Assembly: GCF_947495145.1 (NCBI RefSeq)
Contig: NZ_CANLXP010000017.1
Coordinates: 1 to 64,000 of the forward strand
DNA length: 64,000 bases
From: an uncultured Arthrobacter sp.
GTDB taxonomy: Bacteria > Actinomycetota > Actinomycetes > Actinomycetales > Micrococcaceae
Direction: 5' to 3'
Shown here: positions 52,328 through 63,542 of the stretch, piece by piece
Numbering within the stretch: position 1 is the first letter of the stretch
Layout: each line of letters starts with the position of its first letter
The notes under the pieces: generated by a model
The model's database searches: none
What the model was told of the DNA's origin: nothing
Seen by the model: only the letters and a program-made list of their open reading frames with translations
Made by a program: the position numbers and the translations under genes

Positions 52328-54691
52328 ATGACTCGCTCCAACCCTCCCGTCGAGGAAGCTGACGAGAACGATCTGGATGTCGGAAAGCCCAAGGAATGGG
52401 CGGCCGGATTGCCCGGCGTATATCACTCGATGCAGCCGGCGCTGAAGCATATGGGTGTCGAACGGAGCGCACGCACGCTGCTGAGGATGAACCAGAAGCA
52501 GGGTTTCGACTGCATGAGCTGTGCGTGGCCTGATCCGTCTGACCACCGCAGCACGTTCGAGTACTGCGAGAACGGTGCCAAGGCAGTCACCTGGGAAGCC
52601 ACGCCGGTCATCGTGTCGAAAGAGTTCTGGGCGGAGCACCCAATCAGTGAACTCCGTGGACGCTCCGAATACTGGCTGGGGATGCAGGGCCGGCTCATTG
52701 AACCCGTCTATAAGGCCGCCGGCGAAGACCACTACCGGCCGGTCAGCTGGGACAAGGCGATCAGCATTGTCTCCGGGAAGCTGAAGAGTCTGGCCTCGCC
52801 CAACGAGGCGGCGTTCTACACCAGCGGGCGTGCGTCCAATGAGGCAGCGTTCATCTACCAGCTGTTCATCCGCGGGCTCGGCACCAACAACATGCCGGAC
52901 TGCTCGAACATGTGCCACGAGTCCTCCGGCGTGGCGATGGGCGAGACCATCGGGATCGGCAAGGCCACGGTCGCCTACAACGACTACCTCAACTCCGAAC
53001 TGATGATTGTGATCGGCCAGAACCCGGGTACCAACCACCCCCGCATGCTGAGCGCAATGGAAAAGCAGAAGGAGAACGGCGGCCAGATCGTCGCCATCAA
53101 TCCGCTGCCCGAGGCGGGACTGCGCCGCTTCAAGAATCCGCAGAAGCCCAAGGGAGTCGTCGGCCGCGGCACCGATCTCGCCGACCAGTTCCTGCAGATC
53201 CGTTCCGGCGGGGACATGGCGCTCCTTCAGGCTGTGTCGAAGCGAGTGCTCGAAGCCGAAGACAGGAACCCCGGCACAGTTCTGGATCATGAGTTCATCG
53301 CCCAGTACTGCGAGGGACTGGACGAGCTGCGAGCGCATCTGGCGGGTCTGGACGAGCAGACGGTGCTGGAGGCCACAGGCTTGCGTTCGGAAGAGATTGA
53401 CGAGCTTGCCGACCGGTACATCAGGTCCAAGAAGACCATCATCACCTGGGCGATGGGAGTCACGCAGCAGAAGAACGGCGTCGGCACCATCAAAGAGATG
53501 ATCAACCTGCTCCTGTTGCGCGGGAACATTGGCCGGCCGGGCGCCGGTGCGTCCCCGATCCGGGGGCACTCGAACGTGCAGGGCGACCGCACCATGGGCA
53601 TTTGGGAGCAGATGCCGGACTCGTTCCTGGATGCGCTCGGCAAGGAATTTCGGTTCGAACCTCCGCGCGAGCATGGCGTCGATTCGGTGGCTGCGGTCAG
53701 GGGAATGCGCGACGGCGACATCAAGTTCTTCCTCGCGCTGGGCGGAAACTTCGTTGCCGCGATGTCGGACACGGCGGCAACCGAGGCGGCCATGCAGAAC
53801 CTCGAGATGAATGCGCAGATCTCCACCAAGCTCAACCGCTCCCACACCGTTGTCAGCCTGGAAGCCGAAGCGCTCATCCTGCCGACGCTGGGCCGCACCG
53901 AGGTCGATATGCAGGCGACCGGGCCGCAGTTCGTTTCGGTGGAGGACACAGTGAGTGCAGTGCATTCATCCGAGGGCAGGGTCGAACCGGTCGCACCGGG
54001 ACTGCTGTCGGAGGTCGCCATTGTCAGCAGGTTGGCGAAGGCCACCATCGGTGACCGCATCGACGCCGACTGGCAGGGATTCGAGGACGACTACGACCGC
54101 ATCCGCGACCACATAGCCCATGTGGTCCCCGGGTGCGAGAACTACAACCGGCGCATCCGGGAGAAGGACGGTTTCCTGCTGGCCAACGGACCACGAGATT
54201 CCCGAAAGTTCAACACCCCCGGCGGCAAAGCGCGGATGACCGTGAATGAGCTGGACCCGATGGAATGCCCTCCCGGGCGCCTGATCCTGCAGACCATGCG
54301 CTCGCACGACCAGTTCAACACCACGATCTACGGTTACAACGACCGGTACCGCGGCATCAAGAAGGGCCGCCACGTGATCTTCGTCAACCCGGAGGACCTT
54401 GCGGAACTGGGCTTCAAGGACGGCGATCTGCTGGACGTGCACGGCGAGTACGCGGATGGCAAGGACCGGGTGCTCAACAAGTTCCGTGCGGTTTCCTACC
54501 CCACCGCCCGTGGCTGTGCGGCGGTGTACTACCCGGAAGGCAACGTCCTGGTGCCGCTCGATGACACGGTCAAGGGCAGCAATACTCCCGTCTCGAAGGG
54601 CGTCATCGTCCGGCTGGAGCCGGCAGGGGACGGTCCTGCCGGCGGCAGCAGCGAGGAAAACGCACAGGAGAACATGCCCGCAACCGTCTGA
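52328..54691 (+). CDS. Molybdopterin oxidoreductase, FdhF-like (YdeP/FdoGH type)
   Basis: 787 aa. N-terminal redox cysteines Cys62 and Cys65 (DCMSCAWPD) are reminiscent of the [4Fe-4S] region but with fewer Cys than true FdhF. Cofactor-binding blocks GSYCSN-type MPDCSNMCHESSGVAMG, VIGQNPGTNHPRM, GRGTDLADQFLQIRSGGD, and a C-terminal MPT-guanine domain (LILQTMRSHDQFNTTIYG). No selenocysteine UGA seen. This group is often linked to acid or formate handling; the natural substrate is open. Downstream, moeA, DUF6457 and mobA make and modify its cofactor. Confidence 0.85.
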   Translation: MTRSNPPVEEADENDLDVGKPKEWAAGLPGVYHSMQPALKHMGVERSARTLLRMNQKQGFDCMSCAWPDPSDHRSTFEYCENGAKAVTWEATPVIVSKEFWAEHPISELRGRSEYWLGMQGRLIEPVYKAAGEDHYRPVSWDKAISIVSGKLKSLASPNEAAFYTSGRASNEAAFIYQLFIRGLGTNNMPDCSNMCHESSGVAMGETIGIGKATVAYNDYLNSELMIVIGQNPGTNHPRMLSAMEKQKENGGQIVAINPLPEAGLRRFKNPQKPKGVVGRGTDLADQFLQIRSGGDMALLQAVSKRVLEAEDRNPGTVLDHEFIAQYCEGLDELRAHLAGLDEQTVLEATGLRSEEIDELADRYIRSKKTIITWAMGVTQQKNGVGTIKEMINLLLLRGNIGRPGAGASPIRGHSNVQGDRTMGIWEQMPDSFLDALGKEFRFEPPREHGVDSVAAVRGMRDGDIKFFLALGGNFVAAMSDTAATEAAMQNLEMNAQISTKLNRSHTVVSLEAEALILPTLGRTEVDMQATGPQFVSVEDTVSAVHSSEGRVEPVAPGLLSEVAIVSRLAKATIGDRIDADWQGFEDDYDRIRDHIAHVVPGCENYNRRIREKDGFLLANGPRDSRKFNTPGGKARMTVNELDPMECPPGRLILQTMRSHDQFNTTIYGYNDRYRGIKKGRHVIFVNPEDLAELGFKDGDLLDVHGEYADGKDRVLNKFRAVSYPTARGCAAVYYPEGNVLVPLDDTVKGSNTPVSKGVIVRLEPAGDGPAGGSSEENAQENMPATV

Positions 54692-54720
54692 GTCGTCTCT
54701 CCAGCCGCCATCCAGTCAGT

Positions 54721-54767
54721 CGTGGTTCAGCCAGTTTCAGTTGATTCCTTTTTCTAGCTGAACCACG
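54721..54767. terminator. Inverted repeat between fdhF-like and moeA genes
   Basis: 11-bp arms CGTGGTTCAGC/GCTGAACCACG separated by a 25-nt loop, between convergent stops at 54691 and 54754; the right arm covers the moeA 3' end. Could terminate both transcripts. Long loop makes this less certain. Confidence 0.45.
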
Positions 54768-56007
54768 GCAGGGGCAGCGCAACTACTTTCTCGTCCGGCT
54801 CGCAGCCCTGCTCAGGCACAACGAGCACGCCGTCGGCGTCGGCCAGTCCGCGCAGCATCCCGGACCGGTGGTGGACTGTGGGCATCGCGCGGCCGTTCTC
54901 CTGCCGGTAGGGCACCAGGCGGGTACGTCCGGGAAGTTCCTTGAATGACTCACCGGCCAGCACTGAGCGGGATTCCGGGAACGCTGCGCCCCGCAAGCCG
55001 GCCAGGAGGGGCGCACCCACCGTGAACAGCGCCATCATGGCAGCCAGGGGATTGCCGGGCAAACCAACGAAGAAGCGACCGTCCGGCAGCCTCGCCAGCA
55101 GGGTCGGGTGTCCGGGCCGCATGGCGATGCCGTCGATGATGAGCTCTGCTTCGAGCACTGCGAGAGCCCGGCGGATGTGGTCGGCGTCGGACGCCCCTGT
55201 GCCGCCGGTGCTGATCAGGACGTCTCCTGATGCACGCGCCAGGGAGATTTCGTCCACGGCTTCAGCACTGATCGCGGCGACGACGTCGTCGAGATCGTCA
55301 CGCGCACGGGCCACTGTATCCACGTGCCCGCCGAGCATGGCCACGAGACCCGGGAGCTGCGGGCCGAAAGTGTCACGGACCTGTCCCGGCTCGGGTAAGC
55401 CGGCCTCGATCACCTCGTCACCCGTGAGCAGCAGGGAGATGCGGGGCGCACGGAGAACCGGAAGGGTGTCATAGCCACAGACCGCCGCGAGCGCGATCTG
55501 GGCCGGATTGAGCACAGAACCCGGAGCGATGGTCTGGGTTCCCTCGGCTGCCTCCTCGCCGGCCGGCCGGATGTGCTCGTTGGCGGCCGGTTCGCCAGCG
55601 CGGGCGCGCTGGTTGCGTGTCAGGACACCGTCACGGATAGCACCGTGCTCGGTCCGCAGAATTCCGGTAGCTCCAGGCGGGACCACGCCGCCTGTGAGGA
55701 TGAACGTCGCCTGGCCCGGCTCGAGCGTGGCGTATCCCGACTTCTTGTGCTCGTGGGCGCGGTGCCAGGGACTCTCGTCCTCCTGCACCGGCGCAACCAG
55801 GGTCCACGGGGGTTCACCGTTGAGGGCCCAGCCGTCCATCGCGGACGAGGCATAGTGCGGAATGGGCTGCAACGCCACCACGGGCTCGGCGAGGGTCTGG
55901 CCGAGGGCGTCGGCAAGGTTGACGGTCTGTACCGGTTTGGCGGCAGCCGATTCGTAGGCCAATTGCCGTGCTTCCTGCCAGGTGACCTCGCGCCCGGAGC
56001 CGCTCAT
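54754..56007 (-). CDS. moeA: MoeA, molybdopterin molybdotransferase
   Basis: 417 aa. Inserts molybdate into molybdopterin-AMP. Domains: residues 1-180 (SSAMDGWAL motif: HYASSAMDGWALNG), MoCF-binding domain with VLISTGGTGASDADHIRRAL and GLPGNPLAAMMAL, and a C-terminal beta domain. Complete. Overlaps the DUF6457 gene by 4 bp. Confidence 0.93.
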   Translation of the reverse strand: MSGSGREVTWQEARQLAYESAAAKPVQTVNLADALGQTLAEPVVALQPIPHYASSAMDGWALNGEPPWTLVAPVQEDESPWHRAHEHKKSGYATLEPGQATFILTGGVVPPGATGILRTEHGAIRDGVLTRNQRARAGEPAANEHIRPAGEEAAEGTQTIAPGSVLNPAQIALAAVCGYDTLPVLRAPRISLLLTGDEVIEAGLPEPGQVRDTFGPQLPGLVAMLGGHVDTVARARDDLDDVVAAISAEAVDEISLARASGDVLISTGGTGASDADHIRRALAVLEAELIIDGIAMRPGHPTLLARLPDGRFFVGLPGNPLAAMMALFTVGAPLLAGLRGAAFPESRSVLAGESFKELPGRTRLVPYRQENGRAMPTVHHRSGMLRGLADADGVLVVPEQGCEPDEKVVALPLPWFS

Positions 56008-56288
56008 CGGCGGCCCTCCGGCTCGGTAACGGGCGGGCAGGCCGACTGCGCTGCCTGCAGCGCCGACCGCATGGCCGTGGCGCTGTCCGCCTGTCCTATT
56101 CCTACCGCCATGCCTGCCGCGTAACCGGCAATGAAGGTCGTGAGCGGCGCTGCGGGGCGGACCACCGAGTACGCCGCCTGACCCGCGAGCGCAAGGACCG
56201 CGTCGACGTCGACTTCCGTGTCCTCAAGTTCGAACATCTCCACCAGCTTCTCGCTCCACTGCCTGAGCAGCCGATCCCGATCCTCCAT
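56004..56288 (-). CDS. DUF6457 helical protein
   Basis: 94 aa, helical, no signal. Sequence of the type found between mobA and moeA in actinobacteria (LRQWSEKLVEMFELEDTEVD, AAPLTTFIAGYAAGMAVGIGQ). Unknown role, probably in molybdenum cofactor assembly given its fixed neighbours. ATG at 56288 chosen; it is 13 bp after mobA. Confidence 0.8.
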   Translation of the reverse strand: MEDRDRLLRQWSEKLVEMFELEDTEVDVDAVLALAGQAAYSVVRPAAPLTTFIAGYAAGMAVGIGQADSATAMRSALQAAQSACPPVTEPEGRR

Positions 56289-56301
56289 GGTGAACCTCCC
56301 G

Positions 56302-56919
56302 CTATTTGCCCGCGTCTGGCTCCTCCACTCCGAACCGGCGGGCATCAGCCCAGGTATCGATGTCGGTGGTGGAGCCCGCGGGAACTTCGACTGGACTCCA
56401 TGTCACCCTAGCAAGGAGGGCGCGCATCGATAGATTCCTTACCTCCTGGCGACCGCTCGCCGCCGCAAGGTCAGCCCAGCGGTACAGCGCGGCGAGCGGT
56501 TGGTCCCTGCCGCCGTCGTGCGCCAGAACGGACGCGCCGGTTGCGTGGGCGCCCGCTATCAGTGCGGGCAGCGCGTTGTCGATGCGTGGCATGTCGCAGG
56601 CAAGCACCAGCACCCAGGGGGCAGGTTCGGCCTCCAGATGCACGACGGCGGCGCTCACCGCCGCTGCCGGCCCGCTAAACGGTGGGTCTTCCCGGATCAG
56701 CTCCGCCCGCGGCGGCAGCTCGTGAAAGGGAGTGCCGACGACGACGAGGCGTCGGGCTTCGCCGACCGCGCCGCAGGTGCGTGCAAGCAGGGATGACCCA
56801 CCGAACAGCAGGGATGATTTCGGAACCCCGCCAAGTCTGGAGGACCGCCCGCCGCTCAATACGACGGCGTCGTACACCAACCGTCCCACAGTGCTGGAGG
56901 GAGGACCTGTCCCGCTCAC
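56302..56919 (-). CDS. mobA: MobA, molybdenum cofactor guanylyltransferase
   Basis: 205 aa. Attaches GMP to the molybdenum cofactor, giving the bis-MGD form that FdhF-type enzymes need. Signature VVLSGGRSSRLGGVPKSSL at the N-terminus, LACDMPRID and a DQPLAALY element. GTG start overlapping the HNH gene by 4 bp. Confidence 0.9.
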   Translation of the reverse strand: MSGTGPPSSTVGRLVYDAVVLSGGRSSRLGGVPKSSLLFGGSSLLARTCGAVGEARRLVVVGTPFHELPPRAELIREDPPFSGPAAAVSAAVVHLEAEPAPWVLVLACDMPRIDNALPALIAGAHATGASVLAHDGGRDQPLAALYRWADLAAASGRQEVRNLSMRALLARVTWSPVEVPAGSTTDIDTWADARRFGVEEPDAGK

Positions 56920-57416
56920 GCCGCGTTATCTGCCGGCAGGAACTCGCTCCACTGCGGTAACGGCTCCTCCAGTTCCCGGATCTGCCAGGAACTGCCACGG
57001 GGCGGCCGGGGCACCACGCGCAAGGACCATCCCAGGGAGGCCAGGGTCTTGTCGCCTTTGGCGTTGTTGCAGCGCAGGCAGCAGGCCACCAGATTCTCCC
57101 AGCTGTCCTCTCCCCCGCGGGAGCGCGGAACCACGTGGTCAATGGTGGAGGCGGCCTTGCCGCAGTACGCGCACAAATGATTGTCCCGACGGAGCACTCC
57201 GCGCCGCGTAGCCACCGAGGAATTACGGTACGGGATTTTCACGTACCTGTTGAGGAGGATGACTGAGGGCCGGGACAGCACCTCATTGGGGCCGACTACC
57301 GGATCCTCGCCTTCCGCGACCACGCTGGCCTTTCCAGTGAGAACAAGCACGAGTGCCCGGCGGAAGGTGACCACCGCCAGTGGTTCATATCCAGCATTCA
57401 GAACGAGAGTGCGCAT
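56916..57416 (-). CDS. HNH endonuclease
   Basis: 166 aa. Zn/HNH motif: CAYCGKAASTIDHVVPRSRGGEDSWENLVACC with N/H and two CxxC pairs (second CC...CN). Actinobacterial stand-alone HNH proteins of this class are widespread; the role (DNA repair, defence, or RNA) is not known. Start at ATG 57416 chosen; 57422 is possible. Confidence 0.87.
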   Translation of the reverse strand: MRTLVLNAGYEPLAVVTFRRALVLVLTGKASVVAEGEDPVVGPNEVLSRPSVILLNRYVKIPYRNSSVATRRGVLRRDNHLCAYCGKAASTIDHVVPRSRGGEDSWENLVACCLRCNNAKGDKTLASLGWSLRVVPRPPRGSSWQIRELEEPLPQWSEFLPADNAA

Positions 57417-57578
57417 GCACATTCCTCTTTGCCGTCCATAGCCTCCAGGGACTGAAGGAGAATCTCGACGTTCCTGTAGCTACAGCGAAGGTACTTCGGA
57501 TTGACAGTGCAAGAGTAAGCCGTTGCTACAAGGATTCGTCAATCGCCACACGGGGATTTGAGGTGGCTGCACACGACA

Positions 57579-57606
57579 AAGCCCTTCGCCGGAAGGCGAA
57601 GGGCTT
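57579..57606. terminator. Perfect 12-bp hairpin terminator with GGAA loop
   Basis: AAGCCCTTCGCC-GGAA-GGCGAAGGGCTT, immediately downstream of the NlpC remnant and the NlpC/P60 gene on the minus strand. Strong, compact stem. Confidence 0.78.
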
Positions 57607-57626
57607 AGTCGATTTGCAGAGGTGAA

Positions 57627-57775
57627 TCAGCCGCCGACGCGGATGTATACGCCGCCGGAGCCGAGCTCGGCCGGTGCGATGACGGTCTGGTTACCGTTGA
57701 ATCCACCGTGGACAGCCTGGCCTCCACCGCGGGTGTTCGAGGTCACTTGTGGGTGCTCGAGGTTTCTGGTCTTAG
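57627..57775 (-). pseudogene. Remnant of an NlpC/P60 C-terminus
   Basis: In the frame shifted by one from the intact gene upstream, the minus strand reads on without a stop and ends GQAVHGGFNGNQTVIA ... GGVYIRVGG-stop. This matches the end of the family (GQVISSGMNGVNATIL ... SSFVRV). It is about 31 recognisable residues, so a leftover of a second copy lost by tandem-repeat recombination. Confidence 0.6.
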
Positions 57776-58611
57776 CTAACGCGAACGAAGCTAGAACCAG
57801 CGAGATCAGACAAGGGGTGCAGGATAGTTGCGTTGACCCCGTTCATGCCACTGCTGATTACCTGGCCGTTGCCGACGTATATCGCCACGTGCCCTGGACG
57901 AATCACCAAATCACCCGGCTGAGGTGTGGCAACCACGTCGCCGTAGGCGTAGAACTGCTCGGGCCCAAGATCGCCTACAGACTTGCCGATCGAACGGAGC
58001 GCGACCTCCACAAGGACTGTGCAGTCCTGGACCGCACCAATCTGCGAGTAAGCCGAGCCGACGAGTGCTGCACCGATTCCGCTCGAGGCGGGCTTCTCAA
58101 CCGGGGCGGGAGCTTCGACGGCTTCAACCGCAACCTCGGCTTGCGATGCTGCTGCAACCTCGGCTTGCGATGCTGCTGCAACCTCGGCCGCAGGCTCGGC
58201 GACGGCTGCCGGAGCAGCCGGAGCAGCTGCGGGAGCAACCGGTGCAGCCTGCACTGCCTCAGCCTGCTCTGTAACGGCGGGAGTTGCCGGGGCGGCTTCG
58301 ACAACCGGAGCGGCTACGGTCTCGACAGCTGCACGCTCGAAGGTGACAGCTGCGTCAGCAGAAGCGCTGACGGTGGTCGGCTGGGCGGCTACTGCGCTTA
58401 GGGTTTTGACTGCCTGAGCGGAACGCTGGGCTTCGGATGCTCCGTGGGCAGGAAGGCCGGCGGTGAGGACAAGCCCGGAAGCTGCGACGATGACCGCTGC
58501 CTGACGTCCCACTGAGCCTGCGTTTGAAGATACAGCCCTGGAAATGGCTGAAAGCGAGTTTGTATGAGCCGGAACCGCACGGTGGCGTCCCAGCGCAGAG
58601 CTGTTTGACAC
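57772..58611 (-). CDS. NlpC/P60-type cell-wall peptidase
   Basis: 279 aa. Same plan as 20606: signal/anchor (residues 30-56, ending GLPAHG), long Ala/Val/Pro/Glu linker with a near-exact repeat (AAASQAEV AAASQAEV), and the C-terminal catalytic domain (nucleophile Cys197 in QDCTVLVEVALRSIG; PGHVAIYVGNGQ). C-terminus is 1-2 residues shorter than the paralogues (VRVS). Full c-di-AMP riboswitch upstream. Confidence 0.85.
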   Translation of the reverse strand: MSNSSALGRHRAVPAHTNSLSAISRAVSSNAGSVGRQAAVIVAASGLVLTAGLPAHGASEAQRSAQAVKTLSAVAAQPTTVSASADAAVTFERAAVETVAAPVVEAAPATPAVTEQAEAVQAAPVAPAAAPAAPAAVAEPAAEVAAASQAEVAAASQAEVAVEAVEAPAPVEKPASSGIGAALVGSAYSQIGAVQDCTVLVEVALRSIGKSVGDLGPEQFYAYGDVVATPQPGDLVIRPGHVAIYVGNGQVISSGMNGVNATILHPLSDLAGSSFVRVS

Positions 58612-58618
58612 GTTAAAT

Positions 58619-58757
58619 TGCCTCTCCCTACGCCTGCGAGGTGAGCTGTCGGATTCGGATGGGAGTCACCCGGCCGCGGATCGTCTCAGATCCAGCGACT
58701 TAACCCCAAGGACTTCGTGAAAGAAGCCCAGAATTTGGTTCCCCCGCCCCTGCCATG
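58619..58757 (-). ncRNA. c-di-AMP riboswitch (ydaO/yuaA type)
   Basis: Complete element on the minus strand: GGCAGGGGCGGGGGAACC, TTGGGGTTAAG, GGGTGACTCCCATCCGAATC, CGACAGCTCACCTCGCAGGC, GGGAGAGG, about 8 bp before the NlpC/P60 start. Close in sequence to the copy at 17120. Confidence 0.88.
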
Positions 58758-58924
58758 CGATGTGTTGCGAACGGACCCCGTGCAGTGGCAGAGCTAGGCG
58801 ATCTGCGCGGGAGTGCCAAACCCCCTGCGATTTGGCACGAGTTGTACGCTACCCCAGATTTTAAGCTATGTCACATTCCGATCACGGAACGGTGTGTTCC
58901 CGGTTACGACGCGGCGAAACCGGG
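58758..58924. other. Intergenic between M23 gene and riboswitch
   Basis: Contains the promoter of the NlpC/P60 riboswitch RNA; no gene seen. Confidence 0.4.
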
Positions 58925-59821
58925 TCAGAGCCAACCCATCGGATCGACGTTTTTGCCGTCGACGAGTACCTCAAAATGCAGGTGGCAGCCCGTCGAAGCG
59001 CCGGTTGAGCCCACCCGTGCGATAGCTTCGCCCCGCTCGACTTCCTGCCCCACGGTCACGTCCATTGCCGACAGGTGGTTGTAGGTGGTTTCCAGCCCGT
59101 TGGCATGCTTGACCACCACGCGGTTGCCGCCGCCGTAGGCGTGCCACCCCGCAAAGGTCACTGTGCCGGCCGCAGCCGCCTTGACGGCCGAGCCGCAGGC
59201 TTCACTCATGTCCTGTCCCGTGTGGAGCTCCCCGGCGCCCGTGATAGGACTGACCCGGGTTCCGAAGGGCGAGCTCAGAACTGCACTGTCCAGCGGCGCC
59301 GACAGGGACCCCCTGGACTCGGCAGTCACAATGTCCCCGCCGGATGCCGACACGATTTCGGCAAGCTTGGCATCCGGATCGAAGGTGCCGTGCAGCGCCG
59401 CGCGATCGAATGAGACGTCCGCACCTGCTGCAGCCTGGACCGGCTGGGGTTGTTCCTGCTCTGCCGGAGCAGCGAGCGTCTGCACCTCGGAGGGCACGAC
59501 CGCTGCGGTGGTGGGCAAGGCAACCGTGAGCACCATGCCGGAAGCAGCGGCAGCGATGGCAACCTTCTGGCTTAGCCCGGCGAAGGAAATGTCGCGGCGC
59601 GCGGTGACTGCCCGGCGTCGTCGTTCTGTTCGCTGGGCGTCACGGGGGCGCATCCCGGCAGGCGACACCGGAGCGGCCGGTAATGGGACCGCCGATGCGG
59701 CTACCTGAACCGCTGCCTGGCTTGCAATTCGTTCGGCACGCTCTCGCCTGTGGGCGTCGCGTGGCCGCGATTCAGCGACCGGGGTGCACGCACGGCGGCG
59801 CCCCGAAGCAGTATTCGACAA
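58925..59821 (-). CDS. M23-family wall endopeptidase with signal region
   Basis: 298 aa. Basic N-terminal region (residues 1-75, many Arg), one hydrophobic segment (VAIAAAASGMVLTVALPTTAA), a short helix (GADVSFDRAALHGTF), then the LytM/M23 domain (FGTRVSPITGAGELHTGQDMS, YGGGNRVVVKHANG, YNHLS, TGCHLHFEV). Full-length counterpart of 19961. A riboswitch precedes it. Probably cleaves peptidoglycan cross-bridges. Confidence 0.86.
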   Translation of the reverse strand: MSNTASGRRRACTPVAESRPRDAHRRERAERIASQAAVQVAASAVPLPAAPVSPAGMRPRDAQRTERRRRAVTARRDISFAGLSQKVAIAAAASGMVLTVALPTTAAVVPSEVQTLAAPAEQEQPQPVQAAAGADVSFDRAALHGTFDPDAKLAEIVSASGGDIVTAESRGSLSAPLDSAVLSSPFGTRVSPITGAGELHTGQDMSEACGSAVKAAAAGTVTFAGWHAYGGGNRVVVKHANGLETTYNHLSAMDVTVGQEVERGEAIARVGSTGASTGCHLHFEVLVDGKNVDPMGWL

Positions 59822-59829
59822 AGAGACCC

Positions 59830-59980
59830 TCTCTCATTTTTCGCCTGCGAAGTTAGCTGTCGGATTCGAGTATGAGAAAACTCGGTTCGGATTCATGCGT
59901 TTGGCATCATCCGAACTTCACCCCAAGGCCATGGCAAGCCATGACCGGTTGTGGGTCCTCCGCCCCTGTCCATCTGTTTA
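59830..59980 (-). ncRNA. c-di-AMP riboswitch, diverged copy
   Basis: Minus strand: GGACAGGGGCGGAGGACCC, CTTGGGGTGAAG, CTCGAATCCGACAGCTAACT, TCGCAGGCG and a closing GAGAGAGGG. The core is kept though several loops differ and the GGGTGACTCCC element reads as a changed stem (ACTCGAATC). It precedes the M23 gene by about 8 bp. Confidence 0.8.
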
Positions 59981-60146
59981 ACACTGCGTCCGCCGACAGG
60001 GTTAGGCACGCGAACCAGGTAACGCTGAAGTATCAGCGCCAGGGATCAACTATAACGGGATCGAGACGAAAGTAATCATTTCGTAACCATGCTGTGGATA
60101 TCCTTCGGCAATCCAGCGCATCGCGTTCAGAGTCGCTCGAGGCCCC
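59981..60146. other. Intergenic region
   Basis: Between the diverged riboswitch (promoter side) and the end of the DtxR gene. It includes the sequence GGATCAACTATAACGGG (60045-60061). No gene seen. Confidence 0.4.
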
Positions 60147-63509
<3,363 letters not shown>

Positions 63510-63542
63510 CAGGCCACCTTCCTTCCTGCCTCTTTCCACACC

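Noticed and set aside
57423-57578. A gene or promoter in the gap after the HNH gene
   Set aside because: A TTGACA at 57499 has no plausible -10 and no gene follows on that strand.
58141-58190. CRISPR-like direct repeat
   Set aside because: It is a near-exact 24-bp duplication in the Ala/Gln/Glu linker of the NlpC/P60 gene, coding for AAASQAEV twice, with no spacers.
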